A stretch of DNA of 64,000 nt, from positions 1,592,001 to 1,656,000 of the forward strand of contig NZ_CP120863.1 of assembly GCF_026191725.2 (NCBI RefSeq). The letters are read 5' to 3'. The stretch is from Roseibium porphyridii (GTDB lineage: Bacteria > Pseudomonadota > Alphaproteobacteria > Rhizobiales > Stappiaceae). The notes under the pieces are model-generated. The model made no database searches. It saw nothing but the letters and a program-made list of their open reading frames with translations, and was not told the origin of the DNA. Shown piece by piece: positions 46,089 to 54,707 of the stretch; position 1 is the stretch's first letter; each line of letters opens with the position of its first letter. The position numbers and the translations under genes are program-made.

Positions 46089-47104
46089 GACCAAGTCCGT
46101 CCAAGTCCCGACCAGCGGACGGCAGGAGCGGCGCGCGCGGCCAGGTTGCACGCGCTCGCCCGCAGGAAGATGCAATCGTTGAGGTTACCTGGTGCTACTA
46201 TCAGGACGGCATGAATCAGAACGAGATTGCCGAAAGGCTCGGTATTTCTCGGGCGACGGTCGTCAATTATCTGGCGGAAGCCCGCAAGCGGGACTATGTG
46301 CGCATATCGCTCGACACGGATGTCTTTCGAAATCAGGATCTGGCGCGCCGCCTTGTTGATCAGTTCGGTCTGCGAGATGCCGTCGTCATTCCGTCGTCAC
46401 CAGACGGTGCTGAGAAGTCTCTGGAGCGGGTGACACGTGTTGTGGCTGACTGGCTTCCCGGGCTTTTGGAACCGGGTGACCGGCTCGGTGTTGCCTGGGG
46501 CGAGACGGTTTACAGGGTGGCTGAGGCGGCGCCGCGCGTCACCATGGAAAACCTGACGATCGTCCAGCTTGTCGGGTCCCGTCCGGCAGCACTCGGATTT
46601 GCGGCGGAAACCTGTTCGGCGACGCTCGCCAGACGGTATGGGGCTCACTGTGTCAATCTGCATGTGCCTCTGGTCTTGTCCAACAAGGATCTTGTTGAAC
46701 GGCTGAGGCAGGAACCGGTTATTGAAGCGCAGCTTCAGGCCGTGGCGAATTGCAACAAGACTATTTTCGCCTGCGGAACCTGTGGCGAAGACAGCCATGT
46801 GGTTCACACAGGTCTCCTGGATAGGGCGGATATTGAGTCTTGTGCGGAGAAGGGCGCTATTGGAGTCATTTGTGGCAGACTGATTGACCACAAGGGCCAG
46901 GGCCTTAATCGGGACATTGAAGATCGCATGATTGCGGTCACGCTTGATCAGATGCGCAACAAGGATATGGGGCTTCTGGTCGGTTCGGGTCCAGATCGGG
47001 CCGAGCCGATGCTGGCGGCCATTCGCGGCGGATATGCCACTCATGTCGCCACCTGCTCAAGCACGGCGGCCGACTTGCTCAAATTGGCGACGGAATATGC
47101 TTAA
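46085..47104 (+). CDS. SorC/DeoR-type sugar-responsive transcriptional regulator
   Basis: 339 aa. The ATG at 46085 overlaps the mtnA stop. After a basic N-terminal tail comes an HTH ([20 protein letters not shown]) at about residues 40-60, then the SorC sugar-phosphate domain ([47 protein letters not shown]). SorC proteins sense phosphorylated sugars, so methylthio- or deoxy-ribose phosphates are likely effectors. It sits between mtnA and the aldolase gene and overlaps the latter by 8 nt. Confidence 0.9.
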   Translation: MRPSPSKSRPADGRSGARGQVARARPQEDAIVEVTWCYYQDGMNQNEIAERLGISRATVVNYLAEARKRDYVRISLDTDVFRNQDLARRLVDQFGLRDAVVIPSSPDGAEKSLERVTRVVADWLPGLLEPGDRLGVAWGETVYRVAEAAPRVTMENLTIVQLVGSRPAALGFAAETCSATLARRYGAHCVNLHVPLVLSNKDLVERLRQEPVIEAQLQAVANCNKTIFACGTCGEDSHVVHTGLLDRADIESCAEKGAIGVICGRLIDHKGQGLNRDIEDRMIAVTLDQMRNKDMGLLVGSGPDRAEPMLAAIRGGYATHVATCSSTAADLLKLATEYA

Positions 47105-47762
47105 GGCACCTTACAAGGACACAAAAAAACTCAGGCAGGCGATCATCGACACGTGCAAGGAGATGAACCGGCGAGGCATCAACCAGGGCACATCTGGCAA
47201 CATATCCGTGCGTGCCGGCAAGAAGATGATCATTACTCCCTCCGGTGTTCCCTATGACAGGATGACACCTGACATGCTGGCGACCGTTCCCCTTCAAGGA
47301 AAAGGAAAGGCCAAGGGACCTTTTCCACCGTCGACCGAATGGCAGTTTCATCAGGCGCTTTTGCGCGACAAGCCCGATATGCATGCCGTTGTTCATGCTC
47401 ATCCGGTTCACTGTACCGCGTTGTCCATCAACCGGATGGCCATTCCGGCATGTCACTATATGGTCGCGATTTTCGGAGGCAACACCGTGCCGCTTGCGGA
47501 CTATGCGCTTTTTGGAAGCGACGAATTGTCCGAACATGTTACCGGTGCGATGATCTCTCGGCACGGCTGTCTGATGGCAAATCACGGGGCCGTTGTCGTT
47601 GGTGAAACACTGGAAAAGGCTCTCTGGCGCATGGAAGAGCTGGAAGTTCTGGCGCACGCCTATATCGTCAGCCAATCGGTCGGCAAACCTCATATCCTTT
47701 CGGCGAAACAAATCGACGAGGTTCTTGGGGCGGTTGCCAACTATGGGATCAAGTCCACCTGA
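47097..47762 (+). CDS. ald2: Class II (FucA-like) aldolase, probable methylthioribulose-phosphate/deoxyribulose-phosphate aldolase
   Basis: 221 aa, normal for FucA-type aldolases. Visible: NQGTSGNISVRAGKKMIITP for phosphate binding, the acid residue in PSTEWQFH, zinc ligands HAHPVH and the later ANHGAVVVG histidine. In the operon mtnK-mtnA-sorC this matches Ald2 of the DHAP shunt, which splits 5-methylthioribulose-1-phosphate or 5-deoxyribulose-1-phosphate into DHAP plus methylthioacetaldehyde or acetaldehyde. MtnB is a related class II enzyme but a dehydratase; no MtnC or MtnD follows, which favours the aldolase. The symbol rests on context. Confidence 0.85.
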   Translation: MLKAPYKDTKKLRQAIIDTCKEMNRRGINQGTSGNISVRAGKKMIITPSGVPYDRMTPDMLATVPLQGKGKAKGPFPPSTEWQFHQALLRDKPDMHAVVHAHPVHCTALSINRMAIPACHYMVAIFGGNTVPLADYALFGSDELSEHVTGAMISRHGCLMANHGAVVVGETLEKALWRMEELEVLAHAYIVSQSVGKPHILSAKQIDEVLGAVANYGIKST

Positions 47763-47975
47763 GCAGCTAGTGCTCTTGCCGCTACCTGGCTGACGGGGCA
47801 TTCAGGAACGTGCTCGCGGACGAGCAGTCGTTGTTTGCGCCAAACCAGCTCAAGCCATTCTGCAACTTATCTAAAAAGTGAACTTCATTTCAGGTCGAAT
47901 CCTGCTCAAGCTGGTTGAGATTGCCGGAAGTGCTCAGTAGCACTCAGCTACAACCGGACCTCAGTGGTGATATGC

Positions 47976-49118
47976 ATGTCGAAACTATTTTCCTCCTTCA
48001 AGCTTCGTGAAGTGGTTTTCAAGAACCGCATTGCCGTCTCACCCATGAGCCAGTATCGAGCGATCGATGGTCATGCGAACGATTGGCACATGGTTCATCT
48101 GGGTCGGTTTGCCCTTGGTGGGGTCGGATTGGTTTATGCCGAGGCGACCGCTGTGGAAAGGGACGGACGGCGAACGCACGGCGACCTCGGGCTTTGGGAC
48201 GACGCTCAGATCAGCGCCCTCAAACCCATTGCCGAGTTCATCAGCAAAGAAGGTGCAATTCCCGGCATTCAGCTGAGCCATGCCGGCCGGAAGGCGTCGG
48301 AAAGGCGTCCCTGGCATGGTGAAACACCGGTTGATCAGGAAGACAGGTCTGCACGAGGCGAAGACCCGTGGCAGGCGTGCGCGCCGTCCGCGATCCCATA
48401 TGCACAAGGATGGCCGGAACCAGCTGAACTGACCGATGAGGACATTCAGCGCGTTGTTCAATCATTCGGCAGGGCAGCTGAAAGAGCTCGCAAGGCCGGG
48501 TTCAAGATGATCGAGGTTTATGCGGCGCATGGTTTTCTGATCCACCAGTTCCTGTCTCCGATTTCAAACCAACGCACCGACCGTTGGGGCGGCTCAGCTG
48601 AAAACCGGTCAAGGTTCGCAGTCGAAGTCGCGAAATCCATTCGTGCCCATTGGCCGGAAGACTACCCCTTGGCGTTCCGCTTGTCGGCAACCGACTGGCT
48701 TGACGGTGGTCTGGAAGTCGAAGACACGGTCAGGACTGCAATTGCATTGTCGAAAGCCGGCGTGGATCTCATCGATTGTTCGACGGGTGGCATCGGTGGC
48801 AAAGAACGTCCGCGCCGGATGAAAATCGAGGAAGGGTTCCAGACGCCATTTGCCGAGAAGGTGCGCAAAGAGGCGGAGATTGCGACCATGGCGGTGGGCT
48901 TCCTATGGAACCCGCAGGCTTGCGAGGACATCCTCCAGGCAGGGAAAGCCGACATGATTGCTCTTGCAAGAGAGCTTTTGGATGATCCCAACTGGCCTTT
49001 GCACAGCGCTGGAACTCTTGGCGATGATACTTCTTTTGAGAGTTGGCCGATCGAGTCAGGCTGGTGGCTAATGAAACGGGATCGGTTGCTCAGGAAACTG
49101 GGGCTCCGGTCAGATTGA
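47976..49118 (+). CDS. Old Yellow Enzyme family NADH:flavin oxidoreductase (YqjM/NamA-like)
   Basis: 380 aa from the ATG at 47976; no strong ribosome site is visible and a GTG at 47964 is possible. It is an FMN TIM barrel of the thermophilic-like YqjM group: NRIAVSPMSQY, GIQLSHAGRKASERRPW, YAAHGFLIHQFLSPISNQRT, DLIDCSTGG and DMIALARELLDDPNW. Compared with YqjM, the active-site Cys26 is Ser, His164 is Tyr and Tyr169 is Phe, so substrate handling is probably altered. It lies 213 nt after the aldolase gene in the same direction; a link to the aldehyde products is speculative. Confidence 0.88.
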   Translation: MSKLFSSFKLREVVFKNRIAVSPMSQYRAIDGHANDWHMVHLGRFALGGVGLVYAEATAVERDGRRTHGDLGLWDDAQISALKPIAEFISKEGAIPGIQLSHAGRKASERRPWHGETPVDQEDRSARGEDPWQACAPSAIPYAQGWPEPAELTDEDIQRVVQSFGRAAERARKAGFKMIEVYAAHGFLIHQFLSPISNQRTDRWGGSAENRSRFAVEVAKSIRAHWPEDYPLAFRLSATDWLDGGLEVEDTVRTAIALSKAGVDLIDCSTGGIGGKERPRRMKIEEGFQTPFAEKVRKEAEIATMAVGFLWNPQACEDILQAGKADMIALARELLDDPNWPLHSAGTLGDDTSFESWPIESGWWLMKRDRLLRKLGLRSD

Positions 49119-49421
49119 TCGAACGCTGAAAGCAGTTGGAAGCGACCTGCACAAGCAAAGCAAGGACGCATTTTTCCGTTGAAGATACTCTAGCCGGCTA
49201 ATTTCATGTCTCTTTAGTGTGTGGCGCTGACAAGCGCCCGCACCGAAAGGCTGGTGCTACTGTGTGTCGGTGGGCTGTTTCAGAATGTGGCGGTTTCCTC
49301 GATTTCCAACCGCTGATCGATATTGTCGGCAGGCAACCAACTTTAAAAATCGTAACGGCGATTCCTGCAAGGATGTCTGAGCCTTAGCGCCCTAGATGTC
49401 CAGCGGACCTATTTTTCGATC
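49119..49421. other. Intergenic region without recognised gene
   Basis: About 300 nt between the OYE gene and the LacI-type operators. A hairpin GGCGCT-GACA-AGCGCC lies at 49223-49238 without a T-tract. No coding frame of note and no clear terminator for the OYE gene were seen. Confidence 0.4.
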
Positions 49422-49458
49422 ATGTATACGTTTACATTGATGATGTATACGTATACAT
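49422..49458. promoter_or_regulatory. Two LacI-type operators upstream of the second CUT1 importer
   Basis: ATGTATACGTTTACAT (49422-49437, one asymmetric position per arm) and ATGTATACGTATACAT (49443-49458, perfect palindrome). Both have the central CpG typical of LacI-family sites, and the centres are 21 nt apart (two helical turns). They lie 35 nt before the ATG at 49493. The regulator encoded at 54708 closes the same operon. Confidence 0.8.
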
Positions 49459-49492
49459 TGGCTGAAATAAGCAGTTCAATGGGAGGAGAACC

Positions 49493-50803
49493 ATGAAGAA
49501 CTTTCTGGCCGCAGGTGTCGCATTTGCTGTTCTTGCCGGTTTGCCAGGGACCTTGTCCGCGCAGACTGAAGTTGTTGTCTGGGTCGCTGGAGAACCGGGG
49601 CAGACCACAATTTACGATGAACTTGCAGAAGCGTTTAACGCCAAGAACCCCGATGCAAAGATCACAGTCGTCAAGAACTCGTCCGACTTGTTCAATCCTG
49701 CACTTATTCCTGCATTGTCCGCAGGAGAGGGACCTGATCTCTTCACATTTGGAACCGGACCCGGACAGCCGGCAGCGCTGATTGCAGGTGGTCTGGTCGC
49801 CGACCTGACCGATGCTTATTTTGAACATGGTTGGGGCGACACGATTCCGGAAGGCATTGTCGTTCAGACCTCGAGTGACGGCAAACTTTGGGCATTCGGC
49901 AACGAAGTCGAAACGACGGGCATGTTCTACAACAAGGCCATTTTCGCCGAGAACGGTATTGAAGTGCCGACAACCTGGGCGGAAATGGAGGCTGCTGTCG
50001 CCAAGTTGCAAGAGGCCGGGTTTGACACACCCATCGGTCTTGGTGCTGCTGACAAATGGCCGATCTCACACTGGCAATCGATGATGTTCGGACGTTACGC
50101 CGGACCTGAAGGCATCGAAGATGTTCTATTCGGGGATGGTGAGTGGACCGATGCCCACTTTGTTGCCGCATCCGCCAAGCTTCAGGAAATGGGCAAGGCA
50201 GGCTGGTTCGGGTCAACGCCGGTGGCAATCGGCTATGGCGAACTGATGGACCGGTTCTGGGCTGGTGAGATTCCCATGACATTCACCGGTCCCTGGGTGA
50301 TCGGCGGCGGTATCGAGGCAGCTGGCGACCGTATCGGCGACTATAGCGTTTTTGCCGTTCCCCCCTTCGAAGACGGACAGAAAATTCATCCGACGAATTC
50401 CATCGGCAGTGGTTGGTACATTCGTCAGGGGTCGGAAGGGGCCGATATTGCCGTTCAGTTTCTCAACAGCATGTTCTTGGAGACCGATGGTCGTGTCGCA
50501 TTGTTGAATGCAGGCACCATACCGGTCGGTGCTCTGGATGACGCTCTGGCTGAGGCTGAAATGTCACCTCTGGCTGTCGATATCTGGAAAACGTCGGATG
50601 ACCATGCTGCAAATGGGACCGTTCCGGCTTTTCTCGACACGATTACACCGGGAAGCCTGACCACGGTATCCTATGATGGTCTTCAGGCGCTTCTGCTGGA
50701 TGTCATGACGCCGGAAGAGTTTACGTCCGAGATGCAAAGTGCCTGGTCTTCGGCCAAGGAGGCCGGTGAGATCATGCTCCCCGGCGGCATTGCCGAACGG
50801 TAA
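49493..50803 (+). CDS. Extracellular sugar-binding protein (CUT1 family)
   Basis: 436 aa; GGGAGGAGAACC precedes the ATG. Sec signal MKNFLAAGVAFAVLAGLPGT, cleaved after LSA. Family 1 features: YDELAEAFNAKNPDAKITVV, YNKAIFAENGIEVPTTWAEM, GEIPMTFTGPWVIGGG and SIGSGWYIRQGSEG. First gene of an operon with two permeases, a dehydrogenase, an ATPase and a LacI regulator. The sugar cannot be named. Confidence 0.93.
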   Translation: MKNFLAAGVAFAVLAGLPGTLSAQTEVVVWVAGEPGQTTIYDELAEAFNAKNPDAKITVVKNSSDLFNPALIPALSAGEGPDLFTFGTGPGQPAALIAGGLVADLTDAYFEHGWGDTIPEGIVVQTSSDGKLWAFGNEVETTGMFYNKAIFAENGIEVPTTWAEMEAAVAKLQEAGFDTPIGLGAADKWPISHWQSMMFGRYAGPEGIEDVLFGDGEWTDAHFVAASAKLQEMGKAGWFGSTPVAIGYGELMDRFWAGEIPMTFTGPWVIGGGIEAAGDRIGDYSVFAVPPFEDGQKIHPTNSIGSGWYIRQGSEGADIAVQFLNSMFLETDGRVALLNAGTIPVGALDDALAEAEMSPLAVDIWKTSDDHAANGTVPAFLDTITPGSLTTVSYDGLQALLLDVMTPEEFTSEMQSAWSSAKEAGEIMLPGGIAER

Positions 50804-50928
50804 GTACTCGCTCGTCAGCCGAATTGTCCCCGGATCTCTTCCGGTCCGGGGGCGCGGATCGCGCGCTGCTCTGCCTTTTTCGACAGTTGCGCGGCACATC
50901 TCAATCTCCGTTCCTCGGGAGTGGCTCG

Positions 50929-51816
50929 ATGTTTTTCGACCCGGACTCGAAATGGGCTCAGAGGCTGAACCCGGTTCTGTTTCTGTTGCCAGCTCTGACG
51001 ATCTATTTCGTCTTTGCGATCTACCCCACCATCTCGGTCGTCGAGTACTCGTTCACCAATTGGGACGGCATCAGTCCGAAACGCGAGTATGTGGGTTTTG
51101 AGAACTATGTGCGGCTCTTCACCGACAAGATTTTTTGGGAAGCCTTTCGCAACACGTTTGTCTGGTCCGGCGTCATCATTGTGATCAATGTCGGTCTCGG
51201 TCTGGTCATTGCAGCCATGCTTGCACGGGTCTGGAAAGCGCGCTTGCTGATCCAGACCTGCATCGTGCTTCCCGTTGTTATCTCGCCTATGGCCGTCGCG
51301 ACGATCTGGCGCTGGATGTACCAGCCATCAGGTGTGATCAACCAAATGCTTGAATCGGTCGGTCTTGGGGCGCTGGCAACACCCTGGCTGGGAAGCCCCG
51401 ACGTTGTCCTTTACGCCTTGGCGCTTGCCCATAGCTGGTCGACAATCGGCCTGAGCGTCATCATTTTCCTGGCTGGATTGCAAGCCGTTGACGAAGACCT
51501 TTATGAAGCTGCCAAGGTGGATGGTGCAACGCCTGTACAGGCCTTCCGGTATGTCACACTGCCGGCGCTGCGTCCGGTGACGGCTGTGGTGTTCATCCTG
51601 ACGCTGACGCAGTCATTCAAGGTGTTCGATCTTGTCTGGGCAACCACCAAGGGCGGTCCGATCCGTTTCAGCGAAATTCTGTCGACATACATGTACAAGC
51701 GCGGTGCGCTTGAAAATCAATATGGTTACGGGTCGGCAATCGGTGTCGCGCTTCTGGTCATTGTGAGCCTGGCGACCGTCATCTATATGCAAATCCAGAA
51801 CAGGGAGGACCGGTGA
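50929..51816 (+). CDS. Sugar ABC importer permease (MalF type)
   Basis: 295 aa from the ATG at 50929, with GGGAG upstream; the longer frame to 50824 lacks a site. Six helices starting with NPVLFLLPALTIYFVFAIYP. The EAA loop is EAAKVDGATPVQAFRYVTLP. The 125-nt gap after the binding-protein gene holds no clear hairpin. Confidence 0.92.
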   Translation: MFFDPDSKWAQRLNPVLFLLPALTIYFVFAIYPTISVVEYSFTNWDGISPKREYVGFENYVRLFTDKIFWEAFRNTFVWSGVIIVINVGLGLVIAAMLARVWKARLLIQTCIVLPVVISPMAVATIWRWMYQPSGVINQMLESVGLGALATPWLGSPDVVLYALALAHSWSTIGLSVIIFLAGLQAVDEDLYEAAKVDGATPVQAFRYVTLPALRPVTAVVFILTLTQSFKVFDLVWATTKGGPIRFSEILSTYMYKRGALENQYGYGSAIGVALLVIVSLATVIYMQIQNREDR

Positions 51817-52628
51817 TGTACGGCCGCTGGCTCCTGCTCTTTGTACTTGGCGTGATTGCCGTCCTGATGGCAGCGCCTCTTATCCTGACGGTTTTCACAT
51901 CTCTCAAACCAACGACTGAACTGGTCAATCCTGCCTGGTATCCGCCAATCAGCGTTACCTTCGAGCATTATATCCGTGTCTGGACCGAAGGCGGTTTCAG
52001 CGGATATTTCTACAACACCCTCATCATCTCGGTTGTCGATGCCGCTGTGATGGTCGTCATTGCCTCGCTGGCCGCCTATGCACTGGTTTTCATGGACTTC
52101 AGGGGCAAGATGGTGCTCCAGATCATCTTCCTGATAGGCTTGATGATCCCGGTGACCGCCATCGTGCTGCCGTTGTTCCAGATTGTCCGTTCCTTTGGTC
52201 TGCTCAATACACATTTCGGCGTGATCGTCGCCGACCTGGCGCTTGCCGTCTCGGTGTTCGTCTTCATGTTCACCTCATACTTCGTAGGTGTGCCGAAAGC
52301 GCTCCATGAAGCTGCGCGCATCGACGGTGCGACCGAGTTTCAGATCTATCGTCGCGTGATCATGCCGATTGCCATGCCGGCAGTCGTTACCACGGCGTTG
52401 CTCGAGTTCTTGTGGAGCTGGAACGATCTTTTACTCCGCTTGCTGCTGCTGACCCAGGATGAAATGCGCACCCTTTCGGTCGGGTTGTTGAACTTTCAGG
52501 GCACCATGACCCGCGACGTGACAGGTCTTTCGAGCGGCACGGTCATCATGGCCATACCTGTCGTGCTCCTGTTTCTGTTTTTCCAGCGTCACTTCGTTCG
52601 TGGAATGACCGCGGGCGCTGTGAAGTGA
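51816..52628 (+). CDS. Sugar ABC importer permease (MalG type)
   Basis: 270 aa. The ATG at 51816 overlaps the previous stop (TGATG) and has GGGAGG 7 nt upstream. Six helices, EAA loop EAARIDGATEFQIYRRVIMP and the C-terminal FLFFQRHFVRGMTAGAVK typical of MalG-type permeases. Confidence 0.93.
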   Translation: MYGRWLLLFVLGVIAVLMAAPLILTVFTSLKPTTELVNPAWYPPISVTFEHYIRVWTEGGFSGYFYNTLIISVVDAAVMVVIASLAAYALVFMDFRGKMVLQIIFLIGLMIPVTAIVLPLFQIVRSFGLLNTHFGVIVADLALAVSVFVFMFTSYFVGVPKALHEAARIDGATEFQIYRRVIMPIAMPAVVTTALLEFLWSWNDLLLRLLLLTQDEMRTLSVGLLNFQGTMTRDVTGLSSGTVIMAIPVVLLFLFFQRHFVRGMTAGAVK

Positions 52629-52642
52629 AGGAACACATCGAG

Positions 52643-53671
52643 ATGTCAAAACCAACTCTCATAATGGACCAGCATTTCAGGCAGGTTGAAGAACTGTTCC
52701 GGCCAAGCGCTTTTGCGGAACTTAAAACGCTTTGCGACGTTCATGGCGGGGTGAACTGGCAGATGGCGCGAGACGATTTTCTGGATCGGCTTCCGGATGC
52801 CGAGTTCGTTGTTGCGTCCAAGCCTGAACTCGACCGGGCAGAGATCGATGCGGCTCCAAATCTTCGCGCGATTATCGAGGTGTCGGGAACATTCCAGATC
52901 GGCCTGGATTACGAGGCCTGTTTTGCACGCGGCATTGAGGTTCTCTCATGTGCTCCCGGGTTCCGGTACTCGGTTGCGGAAATGACGCTGGGCCTAATTC
53001 TGTCCGGCGCACGAAGCATTGTTGACGAGCATGAGCGGTTCCGGCGCGGGTCGGAGCGCTGGTTCCATGACAATATTGGAACGGATTTCTCGCTCTATGG
53101 ACAGTCAATTGGCTTTGTCGGATTTGGTTCAATTGCAAGGGAATGCGCGCGCCTGCTCGCTCCCTTTTCGCCTCGTATCAAGGCATTTGATCCATGGTTG
53201 AAAGCGTCGTCGACAGATGCGGAAGGTGCTGACTTCTGCGACCTGGAAGAGGTTGTCACGACATCCCGCTGCGTCATTGTTGCAGCAACGCCGACGGAGG
53301 AGAACTACAAGCTCGTCTCCCGAAGCCTGATTGAAAAAATGCCGAAAGGCACCCTTGTGATCGTGATCAGCAGGTCACATCTCGTCGATTTTGAAGCTTT
53401 GGTCGAAGCTGCAGACGCTGGCCGGATCCGTGTGGCCTGCGATGTTTTTCCGCGAGAGCCGGTGCCGCAGCGCGATCTGTTGCGGCAGAGCGAGAATGTT
53501 ATCTGGTCGCCGCACAGAGCCGCAGCCGTTGAAGGGGGAAGGCATCCGATTGGAGACATGCTGGTTCACGACGTCAAAGCAATTCTAGAAGGTGTGCCGG
53601 AACGGCAATTGCAGCCCGCATCTCGTGAAACCGTCAGAAAAATCATTCGAGCTCCGCTGGTAGCGGGCTAA
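52643..53671 (+). CDS. D-isomer-specific 2-hydroxyacid dehydrogenase
   Basis: 342 aa from the ATG at 52643, which has AAGGAA about 10 nt upstream; a GTG at 52625 overlapping the previous stop is an alternative. NAD motif IGFVGFGSIARECARLL; catalytic Arg in VISRSHLVDFEALVEA, Glu in VFPREPVPQ and His in WSPHRAAAVEGG. It probably reduces or oxidises a keto- or hydroxy-acid derived from the imported sugar acid. It sits between permease and ATPase genes, an unusual position that ties it to the transported compound. Confidence 0.9.
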   Translation: MSKPTLIMDQHFRQVEELFRPSAFAELKTLCDVHGGVNWQMARDDFLDRLPDAEFVVASKPELDRAEIDAAPNLRAIIEVSGTFQIGLDYEACFARGIEVLSCAPGFRYSVAEMTLGLILSGARSIVDEHERFRRGSERWFHDNIGTDFSLYGQSIGFVGFGSIARECARLLAPFSPRIKAFDPWLKASSTDAEGADFCDLEEVVTTSRCVIVAATPTEENYKLVSRSLIEKMPKGTLVIVISRSHLVDFEALVEAADAGRIRVACDVFPREPVPQRDLLRQSENVIWSPHRAAAVEGGRHPIGDMLVHDVKAILEGVPERQLQPASRETVRKIIRAPLVAG

Positions 53672-53682
53672 AGGAGGAACCG

Positions 53683-54687
53683 ATGGCTGGGTTGGAACTC
53701 AAGAACCTTTCAAAGGCTTATGGGAACGTCGAAGTTCTTCACGACATCAATCTTTCGATCGCAGACGGAGAATTTGTCGTTTTTGTCGGACCGTCCGGCT
53801 GCGGCAAGTCTACGCTTTTGCGCATGATCGCCGGTCTTGAAAAGATCTCCGGAGGGGAGTTGATGATCGGCGACAAGCTTTCAAACGCGTTGTCTCCGAA
53901 ACAGCGCAACATCGCGATGGTCTTCCAGTCCTATGCGCTTTATCCGCAGATGACGGTTGCCGAGAACATGGGTTTTTCGCTCAGTCTCGAAAGACGATCA
54001 AAGAAGGAAATCGCCGAGAAAGTTCACGAGGCGGCCGATGCATTGAAGCTGAGGCCTTATCTCGACAGGAAACCGGGACAGCTTTCGGGTGGCCAGCGGC
54101 AGCGCGTTGCAATTGGCCGCGCGATTGTACGTAATCCTCAGGTTTTTCTTCTTGACGAGCCGCTGTCCAACCTGGATGCGGCCCTCCGCTCCGAAACCCG
54201 AGTAGAGATCAGTGAACTTCATCAGCGAATGGACACGACAATGATCTATGTGACGCATGATCAGGTCGAAGCCATGACGATGGCAGACCGGATTGTGGTT
54301 CTGAACGGAGGCTATATCGAACAGGTTGGCAGTCCGATGGAGCTCTACAACAAACCGGCAAGCGAATTTGTGGCCGGGTTTATCGGTTCACCCAAAATGA
54401 ACTTCGTGAAGGGGCGTCTTGCAGACGCAGTTGGGGCCACAACGCTTGGTGTTCGACCGGAGCATTTTTCCTTAGGCCAGAGCGATGATGCCTGGGAAGG
54501 CACGGTTACGCTTGTCGAACGACTGGGCCACGATACGATCCTATATGTGAAAGTTCCGGAGGCGGGCGTGTTGACGGTGAGCCTTAACGGGCAACATGAT
54601 CAGAATGTCGGGGACACAATATACTTGCGGCCCAAGCAGGAATTCATTCATAAATTCAATTCCGAAGGGCGGCCTATCGCTGCCTGA
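53683..54687 (+). CDS. Sugar ABC importer ATPase (CUT1, MalK/UgpC type)
   Basis: 334 aa, slightly short because the regulatory domain is compact. GGAGG precedes the ATG. Walker A GPSGCGKSTLL, signature LSGGQRQRVAIGRA, Walker B FLLDEPLSNLD, switch YVTHDQVEAMTMAD and LGVRPEHFSLGQ in the C-terminal domain. Serves the permeases at 50929-52628. Confidence 0.93.
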   Translation: MAGLELKNLSKAYGNVEVLHDINLSIADGEFVVFVGPSGCGKSTLLRMIAGLEKISGGELMIGDKLSNALSPKQRNIAMVFQSYALYPQMTVAENMGFSLSLERRSKKEIAEKVHEAADALKLRPYLDRKPGQLSGGQRQRVAIGRAIVRNPQVFLLDEPLSNLDAALRSETRVEISELHQRMDTTMIYVTHDQVEAMTMADRIVVLNGGYIEQVGSPMELYNKPASEFVAGFIGSPKMNFVKGRLADAVGATTLGVRPEHFSLGQSDDAWEGTVTLVERLGHDTILYVKVPEAGVLTVSLNGQHDQNVGDTIYLRPKQEFIHKFNSEGRPIAA

Positions 54688-54707
54688 CCGACGCAGCTGC
54701 GGAATTA

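Noticed and set aside
47763..47975. Possible terminator or small gene after the aldolase gene
   Set aside because: Only weak 5-bp hairpins without T-tracts and no frame with a ribosome site were found in these 213 nt.
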